From NCBI GenBank assembly GCA_012932865.1, contig SAXG01000152.1, forward strand, positions 1 through 43,423: a stretch of DNA of 43,423 nt, read 5' to 3'. Below are positions 1 to 11,569 of the stretch, in pieces. Source of the DNA: Amylostereum areolatum (Eukaryota; Basidiomycota; Agaricomycetes; Russulales; Stereaceae). The notes beneath the pieces were generated by a model, which was not told the DNA's origin, did no database searches, and saw only the letters and a program-made list of their open reading frames with translations. A program made the translations under genes and the position numbers. Numbering within the stretch: position 1 is the stretch's first letter; each line of letters starts with the position of its first letter.

Positions 1-3000
1 GATGCCAATCGGGTTAACCTGCACGAGCGTACACAGTCCGCGGAACGCTGAGTCTCTCCTCGTTGTACGAATCTCGTACAGGGCCTGACACCACGCTTGT
101 GCGAACTCGGGCAGAAGTGGCGCGACCATGTTAGGGTGCATGAGTCCGATACGCCCTATTGACACCGCCGCGTTCGTCGTGCAAGCTGCGCGGCGCCTTC
201 GGTGGAGAAGGATTGGCACCAGACGGGAAATGAGAGGATTGACCCAGTTTTGGAACTCGACGTCGTCTAAAAACAATACATTCGCATCAGACACAGCACA
301 CAAGGTAGGAAATAAATCTGCGTACCCCGTCCGTACCGCAACGCAACCTCGCCGACGGACCACGCCGCATTGTTGCAGGCGCTGACGAACTCGATTCGGT
401 TCGATCGAGCTGGACGATGAGCTCCTGCATGATAGACGGCATATGTGCGCGCAATAGGGGGAAAGCCGCCATTGCGAGGTCACCCACGAGGGCATACGCA
501 GAACTGCCGAACCGGTGCCTGCGGGTGCTTGAGACACAGGGTAAGCAACTGGAAGAAGGTCGGCTGGCCATTATTGATAAAAGGCTGCAACTCCATCCCG
601 AGGCCCTGTGTCAGCCCGACAATAGATCGAGGGCAACGACAAGGAATGTCCGGTCGGGCTCTTCCAGGTCGGGGCTTGCTGGAATGTCTGGTACTGCATA
701 ATAGAAGTGGGGCAATGTTGAGGCACCGGTCGTAGACGGGGCCGGCGTATGGCAGGAAGGCCGGGCCCATTGCGATAATGACAGAGCCAGACACTGGTAC
801 ACAATTTAGGTCCAGAAACCTAACGCGAACTGGTGGAAATCTACACACCTCCAGAAGGGGGATGAGGTCTTCATCTGTCGTCCTTGAGCTTGGACCACTT
901 CTTCGTGAGTGGCGGCATAAGGATATCAACGTACACAGGGTTTTGGAGCGCAGTCCCAACAGCATCCGCGAGAGTACCAACCGCGTCATACAGAATAAGC
1001 ATATTCTTGTGCTGGTATTTCTCGAACGCGAAGACGAGGTTGCGGAGCACAGGTTCGAGGTAAGGGGCAAGTTCTGAACCCGCGTCTTCCTCCAGTGTCG
1101 CAAAAGCACTACATCCGGCCTCTTGCACACGCTTATTGTGTCCAGGACCATACGTAGGAGCTGAACGAACGCGTGCGTGGGTAAAGATGAGAACAATGGG
1201 GGATTGGCTGCTACGTACCCCTTCCATGGTGGGTACGAAGAACTGGGCCTTGTGATCTGGTGTCGTCCCGACGTGCACCAGCTAGCATACCGGCCGAGCG
1301 TCCAACAGGTGATCGACCTGATTAAGGGCTATGAACAAGATATTCAGTACAATGCGCAACACGCGATGGGATAGAAAGTAGCACCTTGGCGTCATTGAGC
1401 GAAGTGATAAGATAGGGAACGAGAGTAGGGAGATGAGGTTCAACAGCCTCGATACAGCCTATCCAGTCGTCGTTCAGTTGCGGTAGCCCTCAAATTAACC
1501 AATCGCGATACATACCTTCAGCACCGCACCCAAGGCCAAGATAGCGCTCTCCCTCTGCAGCCATTCTTCGTTCCAGAGCTTGGTTTTCAAGGGCTCGAGC
1601 ATAACGTTGAGTAAATCCGGCCCAAAACGGACAGCAAGAACGTCGATCGCCGCGCCGCGCACTTGCGGAGATTCCACTCGGTGGACATCTCTTCTTCGTA
1701 GTCTCGTCATCAAGTTCGTCGTCAAATCGTCCTCATATCGTTGATTTCCTCTCCGTACGCGCCGACCTTCTTGGTTGCCGAATCAGAACCCCATTGACTT
1801 CGCCGCTATCGTGGTCGTAGCCGTGTGTCTTGCCGCCGTAATGCCTCGGCTTGATATCTGTTTCCTTGTCGGGAACGGCGGCATCCTCGGAGTCGCCTTC
1901 CAGCCACAGCAAATCATCCTCGCTGTAGATCATACAGTCCAGAGCACGGGGGCGACTCGGGGAAGAAGTGGAGCAGGAACGGCGACAGGTTGGATCTCCG
2001 CCCGAATGTAAGCCAAAACTCGCACGCTCGAGGGCGCAAATCGTTTCGTCTTGGTGGAGTAAAGCATGTACTCTGCCACGTTGCCGAGCTCTGGCATCAA
2101 CTTGTCGGGGCGCGAGGCCAGGAGAAGCACGAGGCCTGGCACACGTGTCGGCGGACGTTGGGGTTTCGTCAGACGCGCGTTTGAAGAGGCAGGCGATAAA
2201 GGTGTCGATGTGCGCGAAGAGAGCTGCGATCCGATCGGGACGAAATATGACAGACAAGCCACGGCGTGTCCGCGGACTTTGGAGTTGCTGTGTTCAGTCA
2301 AGAGTAGGAACTTGGGGATCATAAAATTGAGAGGAAAGAGACCGTTGATCTCGACGTCAAGCTTGCGGATAGTCTTCGCAAGCCTTTTCGAGCACGTAAA
2401 ACGCAGCCTGAAACAGAGAGGCAACGTGGTCAACTTTCGTTTCGCGGGTAGGAGGATCGGAACAAAGCAAAGTCAAGCCGCATCGCAATCAGAATGACAG
2501 CACAAAGGAGATCGTGAAGTAAGAAAGACGCAAGTGGCGCTGAAAAGGGCACACGCGCCAAACCCAAAGGTTGGACGAGATGCGAGTGATAGAGATCACA
2601 ACCTCGATCGCGAGGTGGGCGGTCCCCGCTAAGGCATAATATCGCCGACAGTGCGCGTGCCACGACGGAGAAGATGAATAACGGGTGGGGGTTCAGCAGG
2701 GAAGTCCGTCGCGGTTACAATATTCGCGGCACGCCAGTGGCGGGGGGACAGACGTGGGGCCTCCATGCCCGAGCCTCTCGCCACAGTCCAACAGAACGGG
2801 GGATCAAAGGAGAGCTCACCTCTTGCTGTTCCTCGCTGGTCGAATCCAACATGCCCACCAAGTGCATGAGACACTCCGGCCACTGTCGTGGTTCCAAAAT
2901 GCCCAGAAACGCGACGATGTTTGGCCTGCCACATTTCTAACCTGGCTGTGGGGATCGCTGAAAGTTTCGAGGATGGCTGCCTTGACATAGGCGACGACCT

Positions 3001-3309
3001 CTGGGGACGCGCGCAGGACGTGACGGGCGTTGTTTTTGAGCAAGTAGCCTGCGATGGTCCTGATTTGGAGTGTCCTCCTGGGTCGCTGATGAGATGATAT
3101 AGGCGAGATATGCGATATAGTCGGGTGCGGCGTAAAAGAGTCCAATTTCTGCGGGACGTCGAGGGCGATGAGGGTCGAACTGGGGAAGCGCGAGGTGGAA
3201 CTCACGTGTGTTACAGCGATCTGTAGCTGCTTGTCTTGTACTTTCGTCGAGTGCGAATTGTTTGGAGGATTTCGAGGAGACCTCCTTCCTGCGGAGACCA
3301 GGCGTTCAT
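1..3309 (-). CDS. Transportin / karyopherin-beta2 (Kap104-like), 3' end cut off by window edge, many frameshifts
   Basis: Nuclear import receptor of the importin-beta family, carrying PY-NLS cargo such as hnRNP-type RNA-binding proteins. The start ([16 protein letters not shown]) matches the family N-terminus. Successive HEAT-repeat blocks follow in the right order: [54 protein letters not shown] near 1.0 kb, and SAFRGLC near the left edge. At least one clear intron lies near 2.4-2.8 kb. The last C-terminal residues lie outside the window. The reading frame is broken repeatedly, for example near 3253, 2905, 2380, 2240, 2170, 2060 and 1945. Nearly every break is repaired in principle by one missing base, and the residues on both sides stay family-like. 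That pattern suggests assembly error more than old decay, but a recent pseudogene cannot be excluded. The family assignment is firm; exact exons are not. Confidence 0.85.
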
Positions 3310-4502
3310 GATGGATCGCGTTCAAAGGGAGGAAGATGAAAAGAGCCTACACGCCCATAACTTACCAGTCTCGTCACAGGTCACGTTAGGTACGTCACAC
3401 AGGTCACACTCTGTGACTACCCTCTTCTGTTTCTTGCCTTCCTCCGAGTCTCCATTTTGAGTTGCCGTCGGTCCCCCAAGTACCAGTCAGAACCACTTGA
3501 AAGACGATTCTAGCTATTTTCTCTAACTCCTTCCCAGGCCAATTATACAGAACTCGCTCTCTACGCGCAGCACCGGCCTTCTCTTATCGTCTACCGCGGA
3601 CTGCCCCCCCTCAGGAATCAAGATGCGATCATCTCCTCAGCCAGTATAGAAGGGGTTGACGCCTGTCCATAATCTAGGAAACTGTCTCCCAGCTATCTGG
3701 ACTTCTTTGTCACAGGCTAGAAACCTTCTTCTCGGACGAGCCAAACACCTCACGGATCACTCACTCTCTGCTAGCTTCAACGGCTGCAAAATAAAAGTCT
3801 TTCACACCTCGCCTGCTCATCACAGCTGCATAGATCAACACTTCCGACGATTGCGGCCACAGTTATGGCCAGACGTCCACGCCTTGCGCAGAACACAGGC
3901 CACGGTTCGTTCCTGTCATCAATATCTCCCGAAGTCCTTCCGTTCCCGAACACAGGTCATAAAGATGAGGGCGAGCGTCTCCTAAGAGGCAAGATGATCA
4001 GAACGTGCTCTTGCTCGTGTAGAATGACCAACCTACGTATTGTCAACTTCCCAAAGGCGAACATCTCCCTCCGAGACCAAGGTAGCCTCAAGACTCATCA
4101 TGAGACTTCCGAAGTACAGCTACCGATATCGTGCGCGTTCCGGTCTCTGGCTGAAGGGGAAGGTAACTATACGCACCAGTAACGGGGCTTATATCCACCG
4201 CGTAAACGCACACAGCACACTTCCCCACATCCCCCGCATTCAAAGTATCGGCTATGGCTATGATCCCCGGTCCGAACGCGCAGGGCCTTGTCCTACCAGG
4301 TCTGCCGCCATTCAAAAGGTCCAAATGTCGACTAGGCTTGTTCCTCCTGTAAGGAACGAGTGAGAATGGCACGAGTGGAGAAGCTGAAGAGGCCCGGGCC
4401 GAAAGGAGGGTCTGTATCACGACCCATAGGACGGACGTAGCATTAGTACTATGCACTCTATATACACGTCAGATACACACCGAGTGCATCTGAAGACTTC
4501 CT
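3310..4502. other. Intergenic region between transportin start and FSH1-like stop
   Basis: This 1.2-kb gap holds the upstream region of the minus-strand transportin gene and the 3' flank of the hydrolase gene. The part near 3.5-3.75 kb is pyrimidine-rich on the plus strand. Three overlapping plus-strand reading frames of about 105-109 codons (3656-4363) have no recognisable domain and no convincing coding bias, so I do not call them genes. Short direct repeats (GAACACAGG around 3890 and 3950) are the only other structure seen. Confidence 0.5.
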
Positions 4503-5810
4503 CTAACCCCCCTCCAGCAACGACGCAGAAAGATCTACAAAGCGGGATGGCAACAGTCGTGTTCGGTGTGGCCGACCAGACGCTGGTAGAGACGGCGCGG
4601 CACTCGGGCTCGGAACATCCCCCGTCGGATCGAGCAAATACGCCTTGAAAAAATGTCTCCAACTCGCCTTGGACGGTACAAAATGTCCTGAACAACGATT
4701 ATCATCGGGATAGATGGGAAGGGGCTTCTAGAAAAGGGACTGACCACCATCGTGCTCCTCCACCCGCATTCGCCGATACCTCGACGAGCGTTTGCGAGCG
4801 CTCAGGGACGACGAGAACGTCGTTCTCCCGATAACATGCAGCGTTGGCGTGTTGAAGCTTTCCGTGAAGAGCTTTTCAGCGAACGCCCGACGGGCTTGAA
4901 CCCCGAAGCCGATATACAGAATTTACTACCGTCGGACACATCTCAGCCAGGTATCTCGACAGGAGGCCAAGGAAAATGTCGACGTACAAGGGTGGATGCG
5001 GAGCCTCTCCATCGACCAGAAAGGTGGATGGATGTGCGGTGTTCGAGCTGGAACGTCGGGGAAAGGTGTCAGACTATCGCCGTGGAAATAGCGGAGCTTC
5101 GTACCAGGGCGCGCGAGCATGGCAGCCATAGCTGCGCTTGACTGCAACCCGTCCGTCACGTTAGCTTCCTTTCCCGTCCCGACGCGGGAGAAGACGCGAC
5201 ACACCTAAACCAAACACCCCCTTCACCCTCGTCAATCAAAAACGAAACAAAACAATCGGAAGCAAAAACACACATACCTGAACCGCTGTCCTGCAGAACG
5301 CCCTTCAGATAGTCTAAGGTGCCTTCCATCCCGTCCGAGCTCGTCCGCTCCTTGTTCGCTTTCCACCCACACCGCGGCATGAGCGCCGGGTCTTCGCCTC
5401 GGGCGATGCTTCCGCGGCTCCAAGCGCAGAAAGGTCGCTAGCGCTCGCGCTCGATGTGCCGAACGTCTCCGCAAGATCGACGGGGTAGAGCAGGATCGGG
5501 GCGTCGAGGAAAACTTTGGGTGATATGGCGATTAGCATGATCTGTACTTCTGCACGAGAAAGGAGCGCGGAAGGGAAACACACCTAGCTCGACCGACTTG
5601 CCGAGCGTTTTTCGGAGTGCTGCTAAACTGCGTTGCGTCTGTTGGATCACCGGGAACGAAAGATTCGGAAAACGCACTCGTTTACTGAAGATGTTTGCGT
5701 TCTGCGCGTATCTATGCATGCACGCGCTAGCATGCCGCGATGCAGGGGAGGGCGATCATGACGTACCCATGCAGCACAAGGACTTTGGGAGGTGAGTTAG
5801 ATTCGGACAT
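4503..5810 (-). CDS. FSH1-family serine hydrolase (alpha/beta hydrolase), frameshifted
   Basis: Family of serine hydrolases related to yeast FSH1 and human OVCA2. The start MSESNSPPKVLVLHGYAQN spans a first intron. It is followed by IFSKR, the VFLDAPILLYPVDL strand, a KANKERTSSDGMEGTLDYL helix region, AAMAAML after the nucleophile elbow, HIHPPF, FCISASGFKP, TPTLHVIG with the catalytic Asp block (NDVLVVPERS), and the His block (GHFVPSK). The nucleophile elbow near 5130-5145 reads as GCSQ followed by a frame break; one missing base would give a normal GxSxG. Other single-base breaks lie near 5395, 5022 and 4830-4790. Total length after repair would be about 280-300 residues, slightly long for the family because of a Pro/Ser-rich tail. 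As written the gene cannot encode an intact enzyme. I favour sequence error because residues between breaks are well conserved. Confidence 0.75.
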
Positions 5811-6278
5811 GGTGGTGGGGATATGCGAATATCGTTTGTGGGAAGATAGGGATGAACTGTGCAGAAAAGTCGATAGTAAGTTAAGGTTCCAGCATGGTTC
5901 GGGACGATGTAAACTCGGACCTGGAGAAGGTAGAGACCAACTGGGGAGCCCTAAAGGTGACTTCGAATGAGTTTCGAGCGAGCTTGGGTAGGCCAGAGAA
6001 AAGACGATGCATATATGTACCTTTCCCAGACGATGACTGATGAGAGCAGGAGGATAGTGGTTGAAGAACAACCCGTCTCGGCTTGGGGTCATCGTTGGCA
6101 AATCGTTGGGTCGTCGAGTTCATCTGCGGGGGGCCGACGGCTCCGGCACATACATAAACCCTAACCCTACCGAACCGTCGACTCGACTTCACCGCAGGCT
6201 CCAGCTGTTTCCGAGTCAGAAAGGGGAGTACAAGCATCGTACATCCACCGCACACGATCACAGTTTCAAGTCTATCGT
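5811..6278. other. Upstream region of the FSH1-like gene and 3' flank of the carrier gene
   Basis: No gene seen. The region contains a short telomere-like or telo-box motif, AAACCCTAACCCTA at 6156-6169 (about two repeats). This may be a promoter element or chance. No TATA box is obvious. Confidence 0.4.
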
Positions 6279-7534
6279 CTATTCGCTAAAGCTGTCCTTC
6301 CCAATTTCCACCTCGTTCATCTTCTCGATCACCTGCCGCACGCGCTCATACACCGCGAATACGATCGCCTGGCCTGGCGCAACACGGAGCACGCGTGGGG
6401 TGATACCCTTATAGAACGAACGCGTACCCTCCTGGCGCCACATCTGGCCCGCTATCGTTTGAATTCGCTGCAATGCCGTCGTACCCGGCTCAAATGATGA
6501 CTTTTGTAGGCCTGTACAGTGCGCTTCAGGATCGGCCTATCCCACATAAGACTGACGCAAAAAGAGAAGAACGCACGCGTCTTTATTGTGTCGATAGGTG
6601 CGTTGGAGAACGGACCCATCGCACCGGAGATGAGACCGATTATCATATGCTGGTACGATGGCAGTTCAGGCAAGTCCGGCTGCATCTTCTGCGCCAGCTT
6701 CTTCAGCTCCTGGTAAGCCGTAAAGTTCGCCCCTTTGAGTGCCGTCAATAAACGAGAGAAATCGGCCGAGGACGGCGACGGAGGATACCTTGGTTCGTCG
6801 CCTGTCGTAGCGCTGTCAGGGTTACCCCGCGATAAAGCGCACCAAACCCTTCTTCTCGGACTATGGTGTACACAGCGTGACCAGCATTGCGATAGCGAGG
6901 AGCTTCAAGAGGGTCCGCGAGCGAGTGCATCTGCGCCTGTAGACGAATCTTGACCACCTCCATCGGAGTGACCACCATAACTGCCTCGCTCGTCCCCGCC
7001 CCAAGACCAGCTGCATAGCACGTCCGTCAGCCACGACACGCCGACGCAAACCAAGCCGCGAACGCACCGACGAATATTCCGCCTATACTCGTCTTTCCCG
7101 TCTCCCGATCCGCCAACATCCCCTTGTACGTCTCGAAGCTGGCGAAACGGATCGCCATCTTCGGCACGATGCCCGACAGCACCGCGCCGAGTCCCTTGTA
7201 CAGCGCCAGTGGTGTCTCGCGCTTCATGATGAGCGCACCCGTCGCCAGAAACCCTCTCGCCTTGGTCTGATGCGAACTCCTTGAGCGACGCTAGAAACTC
7301 GAAGGGTAAGAAGACGACGTACCCCTGGTGCACTCCCGGAGCGGGACAGTTGCATACGAACCTTGATAGTGTCTAGAGGTTGGCAGCATAGCTGCCCGTG
7401 AGAATACCGTTAACAAACCCGTCCCCACGACACGAGGGGAACGAGCCACGCACCGCTTCAGCAGCTCCTGCCAACCCTCCCGCCGTGATATGCGTGCCAA
7501 ACCCGACCGGTTTCTTGTCATTGGACTTGGACAT
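6279..7534 (-). CDS. SFC1: Mitochondrial succinate/fumarate antiporter (SFC1/ACR1-like carrier)
   Basis: Inner-membrane solute carrier exchanging cytosolic succinate for matrix fumarate, linking the glyoxylate cycle and gluconeogenesis to the TCA cycle. Six exons joined by five GT-AG introns give an intact protein of about 317 residues (yeast Sfc1 has 322). All three carrier signatures are present: PLDTIKVRMQ, PMEVVKIRLQAQ and PIDTIKTRLQ. Sfc1-type surroundings include EALCCQPLDTIKV, RGVTLTALRQATNQGANFT and ITPRVLRVAPGQA. The start MSKSNDKKPVGFGTHITAGG leads directly into the first membrane helix, with no presequence, as expected for this family. The frame is clean throughout, in contrast to the two genes on its left. 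The closest alternative is another carboxylate carrier (citrate or oxodicarboxylate), but the QATNQGANF and EALCC context favours SFC1. Confidence 0.92.
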
Positions 7535-8602
7535 GTCTAAGGTTCCCGCGCGAGACTAAGGACATTCATTGTGTGTCTGAAGGATCGCCAACTTTAAAGG
7601 GCGACCAAGGAAGATGAGCGTGATTCTCTGCCATTACATGGTGAGAGAGGAGTGTTTGGTGGGGTTCTTTGGTGCGGCCTTGAAGTCGAGAATCCGAGAT
7701 ATGCCCGCTCTGTCGCCGCGACGGCGCCACAACCATGGACATATCGAAGCACGGAGTGTGTCCGTACGAATGTCTTCGTCCGAAAGCGATACTATGTTGT
7801 TTATCCTTCCGTGAGTGTTATTCCAGAGTGAATGGTGATCTTACCGTCACCGAGAGCCAATGATGACCGAAACTTATGTGCGTAGTCGTACGGCCACGGT
7901 TGTGAGAAGTTAGTGAGAAGACTCAAGAGAACTCGGAGTCAAAGGGAGGTCGTCAATGCGGTCACATTCTTTCTCCCACTTCTCCCACAATGTCAAATTT
8001 ATAAGGCCCAAGGATTTGTGTCTGCCTTTCAGAACAAATCTCCTAAGAGTCAGGCCCATCCCATTCAAATCCCCACCCACACATCTTCACCTAACATGTG
8101 TGCCTTCTCTCAACAGTCTAATTATGCCTGTGAGCACCTTGACTGAAGGGAACAGTGCAACCCAAGATTATCTTTGTAAATGGGCCACAATCCTCCACAT
8201 GAGCAGGTTGGCAGCGGATCTTTAGTGAGGGAAATCAGCAGTATTCTTCAGGGATTCTTTTGTTCTGGTTCTTCATCTGTTCACTCCTTCTTGAGGATGC
8301 CATGACAAGCTTCATTTGACAAGCTACTCATCGATACCATGCAGGCACACATCCAAACAGCACAAGGTTATAGAACCTCAGGGAACTTCTGTTGTGACTT
8401 GGGACATACAATCTTCAACTGGCATCGAAGTCCACACACTGTCTATAAACTCGCAAAGTGTCAGCGCATTCCACCCGACATTAAGGCAGCGAACGGCATA
8501 GGAGAGAAGTGGGGGGGGCTGGAGACGGTGAAGAAGACATCGTCAAAGGCTTTTGAAGGATTACGCGCGCTTCAGGGGTGATCCAGGGGTGGTCTTGGTG
8601 TT
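7535..8602. other. Intergenic region with no gene recognised
   Basis: The first about 100 bases are the upstream region of the carrier gene. From about 7950 to 8480 the base composition is visibly less GC-rich than the flanks, and all frames on both strands are broken every few dozen codons. I see no terminal repeats, poly(A) tail or transposon protein that would identify it. It could be decayed mobile DNA or plain spacer. Confidence 0.35.
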
Positions 8603-8929
8603 TCAGTGAATTTCTGATGGAAGCTGGAGACAAAAGAAGGGGGACAAAAGAAGGGGGATGAACGGTTGACAACAGTCATGAGCACCCCCACGTGTGCACC
8701 TGCGGCTTACACGACAAACATCTTTATTCTCGCTATCTCCTTCTTCACAATGCCTTTGTCTTCCTCCCTCACGTTCTCGTCGAGTTCCAAGGAAAAAAAC
8801 AAGGACAATGACGACCGAGACCGCCGCGTCGATCACGAAGCGGGGGCGGATCCGTGGCTACGGGGCCGGAGCATGCCAAAAGAGGTCTAGTCCGTCTCAA
8901 CTTGGTCCGGATCGAGCACTCACCGCCAT
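8603..8929 (-). CDS. Possible small single-pass membrane protein, uncertain
   Basis: An ATG at 8929 followed at once by a good donor (ATGGCG|GTGAGT) and an acceptor CCGTAG at 8858 would splice to a protein beginning MAPRIRPRFVIDAAVSVV. It continues into a clear hydrophobic helix ending VFFLGTRRE, then a charged tail, about 85 residues in all, with the stop near 8603. A neighbouring frame of the same exon reads LELDENVREEDKGIVKKEI and ends at a stop near 8715, which looks at least as protein-like. A slip of frame after the helix is therefore possible. A palindromic TATA box lies 90 bp upstream. I do not recognise the family; size and topology would suit a small mitochondrial membrane subunit, but that is a guess. 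Confidence 0.28.
8629..8656. repeat. Two perfect tandem copies of a 14-bp unit
   Basis: The unit GACAAAAGAAGGGG occurs twice back to back. It lies in the 3' part of, or just behind, the possible small gene at 8603-8929. No function is implied. Confidence 0.8.
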
Positions 8930-9015
8930 AAAATATAGTTAGAAGAGCGTGGAAACGCATGGAGCGTCTGAAATTGGGATTGTGAACGAGGGTTTGGCTC
9001 TCGCTTTGCGGTCTC

Positions 9016-9025
9016 CTTTATAAAG
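9016..9025. promoter_or_regulatory. Palindromic TATA box between divergent genes
   Basis: CTTTATAAAG is a perfect palindrome and reads as a TATA box on both strands. It sits 87-90 bp upstream of the possible small gene on the minus strand (ATG 8929) and 166 bp upstream of the homeodomain-like gene on the plus strand (ATG 9191). A shared bidirectional promoter is plausible but is inferred from position only. Confidence 0.45.
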
Positions 9026-9190
9026 TGGGACGGTGATGTACTCCCTTATTTTCTCCCTCGCTTATTCCCTCTACGCGCTGCTCAGTAGCATCCTGGTCAG
9101 TGGAGGTTTCTTCCCCGTTGTGTGAGCTTCACCAGACATTCCGATCATCAACGACATCAGTTCTCGGGCGTATCACCGCCTTTTGTCATC

Positions 9191-11032
9191 ATGACCGGCG
9201 ATTTCGTATCCCCCGTCACAACCACCACCACCACCACCTTCTCCTCCCTCGACCTTCCTCCCATAGCCACCCTCGAAGACGATGGCTCCGTCGTTGAGGA
9301 GGAACCATCTGTCGACCCGGCGTCCCCACGGCTCGTCGCTGCTGCTGACCGGATACCGGTCCCGATTCCTGAGCCAAATGTTTGGTATCTCGAGCAAGTG
9401 ATGCAAACGGGCCGCTTCCCGAAAGGGAATTACACCCAGTTACTTGTATGTTATCATATACACTTGTGTGGCACATCATTCTAACCCACGTTCAGGACAC
9501 CGTCGAGCGTCTGTGCACGACGATGTCCGGCCAGAGCGAGGATCGGATCGTGGGGGGAGTACGTATGGCTGAAATACGGTGTCTACAGCCGTCGTTAATA
9601 CTTGTGCTAACAGGTCGCCGATCTTCATCATTGGGTCGAGGAATACGAAAATGCCTGGCCTGTACGCATTCTAATTCGGGACGTGTTAAAACGCAGGGCT
9701 CCTCGGTCGCCACCCAATCCAATAGCTTCATCCTCCAAACCGAGGACTGTCACGGTCCATCTCTCAAAAAAGGCGAAGACTTACCTGATTGGTACGTCTC
9801 GTATCATCGTCGGCAAATGCTTGTCAGTTGACTCGCGTGAGCAGATTATTTTGACAACGTGAACACCAACCCCCACAAACCCGAGCGGGCCCGGCTCCTG
9901 GAAGAAGTTCGGCGCATTGACGGCCTAGATGAAGAGTACAATGACTCGAAGCTCAACACTTGGTTCGTTGCCCGAAGACGTCAGATGCGCAACGCGCCGG
10001 ATGCGATATCGGAGGTCGACGCCGCAGCCTGTATGTATTCCGCGCGACCATCTCATTCTAACGTTGCTTCACGTCACGTCTGCGATAGGCTACAACAAAT
10101 TAGACGATCAAGGGCAGGGATTTCTGAAGGCCCTCGTCGCTCGGTCATCGAAGAAAACTCCGAGCACCTCAACCATTGCAGAGTGGGCGGACTTGGTCAA
10201 AAGGGATGTGGACACGGTCAAAGGCGCTCTCGTTCATCTCCGTAATCAAGAGAAGTTGGAGCACCATCGAAAATCGCACACTCCCGACGCGAAAGAACTC
10301 AAGCCCAACATCGACTGGGTGATGTCTCAGGTGCCTCCTGCGGCACCAAAGGAACCCCGTCCTGTCCCAGCGGAAACGCATCTTCCTACGCCAGCGGTAT
10401 CCGTATCTCCTGAACCCGCCCCGCGTGTCCCGTCCACGTTAAGCTCTACCGCGCCCGCCATCTCTCCCTTAACACGGCCCGTGCCTCCGCCTATCAACAC
10501 TACGTTCACGGTCCATCCCCAATCGCAGCCACCCTCTAGCGCGTCGACCAGTGCACCACCCACAGGGACACCACTCGCAGGGACGTCCTCAGGCTACAGT
10601 TTGCCACGGCTTTCCTTTGATTATCCGACACGGTTACCACCCACTGGACTTCACCCAACCGTGTCCCACTATCGACCCCAGACATTTCTCCCAAACCAAA
10701 CTCCCACACCGTATCAGTTACCAAGCCCCGTCGAAAGCCGCACTACATTCCTTGCGACAGCCCCTCCCACCGCTGCCACCCCCGTTCCACCGACTGTAAA
10801 AGAGCAGGTCTCACCACCTTCCCAAGCGGTTGAGTATCTACACCTAGGCCCGGCGCCGATGGACATCGATCCCACGCCACGCCCTCCACCTCCGCGCTCT
10901 ATCGACGCTTTCTTAACACAGACCGACGCCTACGACGCGCTTTTGGAGGGCATCTTCGACAAGACTTCTAGGGGCGAACTCGCAAGATGGGGCTTGTACT
11001 CGAACATGCTTCCGCCGTCTGCAGAACCGTGA
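9191..11032 (+). CDS. Divergent homeodomain-like protein with long proline-rich C-terminus
   Basis: Exons at 9191-9445, 9496-9558, 9614-9791, 9845-10030 and 10089-11032 join in phase to 541 residues. Residues about 153-212 resemble a homeodomain: helix 1 (LSKKAKTYLIDYFDNV), a loop with NTNPHKPERARLLEEV, and a recognition helix ending KLNTWFVARRRQ. W205, F206 and the following Arg cluster match the canonical WFxNRR signature. The position of the invariant Asn (residue 208) is Ala, so normal adenine contact in the major groove is not expected. The N-terminus has a run of Thr encoded by ACC repeats. From about residue 300 the chain is Pro/Ser/Thr-rich and probably disordered, with a short folded-looking tail at the end. 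The layout recalls basidiomycete homeodomain regulators, but I see no partner HD2 gene or mating-locus neighbour, so I do not call it a mating-type gene. Confidence 0.7.
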
Positions 11033-11569
11033 TTTGCACATCCGATCATCCGCCATCCATCCCCTCCCAACAGCACAATAATGCTGGCGCTGAGGGGTGG
11101 TTCGGGAGGACAAAATGGACCATACACAGCATGTTGACCCGCCGCACCTCGGTCTCGAATAAACACAGAGATGTAGACCACGCTGCTCTCTCATCCCACG
11201 CGCATACATCCATCGCGCTGTACAGTATGACCATGCTCAGGAGCTGCATAATTCTTGATACCTAGAACCTTAACATTATTGTAGTATTATACCACACTGC
11301 TGTTATATGTACCATCTTCCCCTTCCTTACTGCCTTCTCATTATTCAACTAGCTCCAGCCTCTATAGTTCTTTAGTACACGTAAACCCACTGATTTCTGT
11401 CCCCCACACATCCCAGATTGAAGGTTGAAGATGTCAAACCAAACCCAAGTGAACAAGATCACAGTAAATATATTGGCAGCAGGCAGCAAGACTATAATGG
11501 GATATGTAGGATACAGGAACGGAGCCACACAAGAAAACAAGAAACAAACCAAGCACACACATACACACA
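11033..11569. other. Convergent 3' flanks of the homeodomain-like gene and SWR1
   Basis: No gene seen. AATAAA at 11158-11163 lies 126 nt after the plus-strand stop and could serve as its poly(A) signal. A short CA-rich tract (CACACATACACACAC) lies just before the SWR1 stop codon on the opposite strand. Confidence 0.45.

Noticed and set aside
3656..4363. Overlapping plus-strand frames of 105-109 codons
   Set aside because: Three frames overlap one another, none has a family-like pattern, and no intron or promoter signals support them.
6156..6169. Telomere-like AAACCCTAACCCTA
   Set aside because: It has only about two repeats, so it is not evidence of a telomere or an interstitial telomeric array.
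9191..11032. Mating-type (HD1) gene interpretation
   Set aside because: Homeodomain-like, but no adjacent HD2 gene, no mitochondrial intermediate peptidase gene nearby, and no canonical Asn in the recognition helix.
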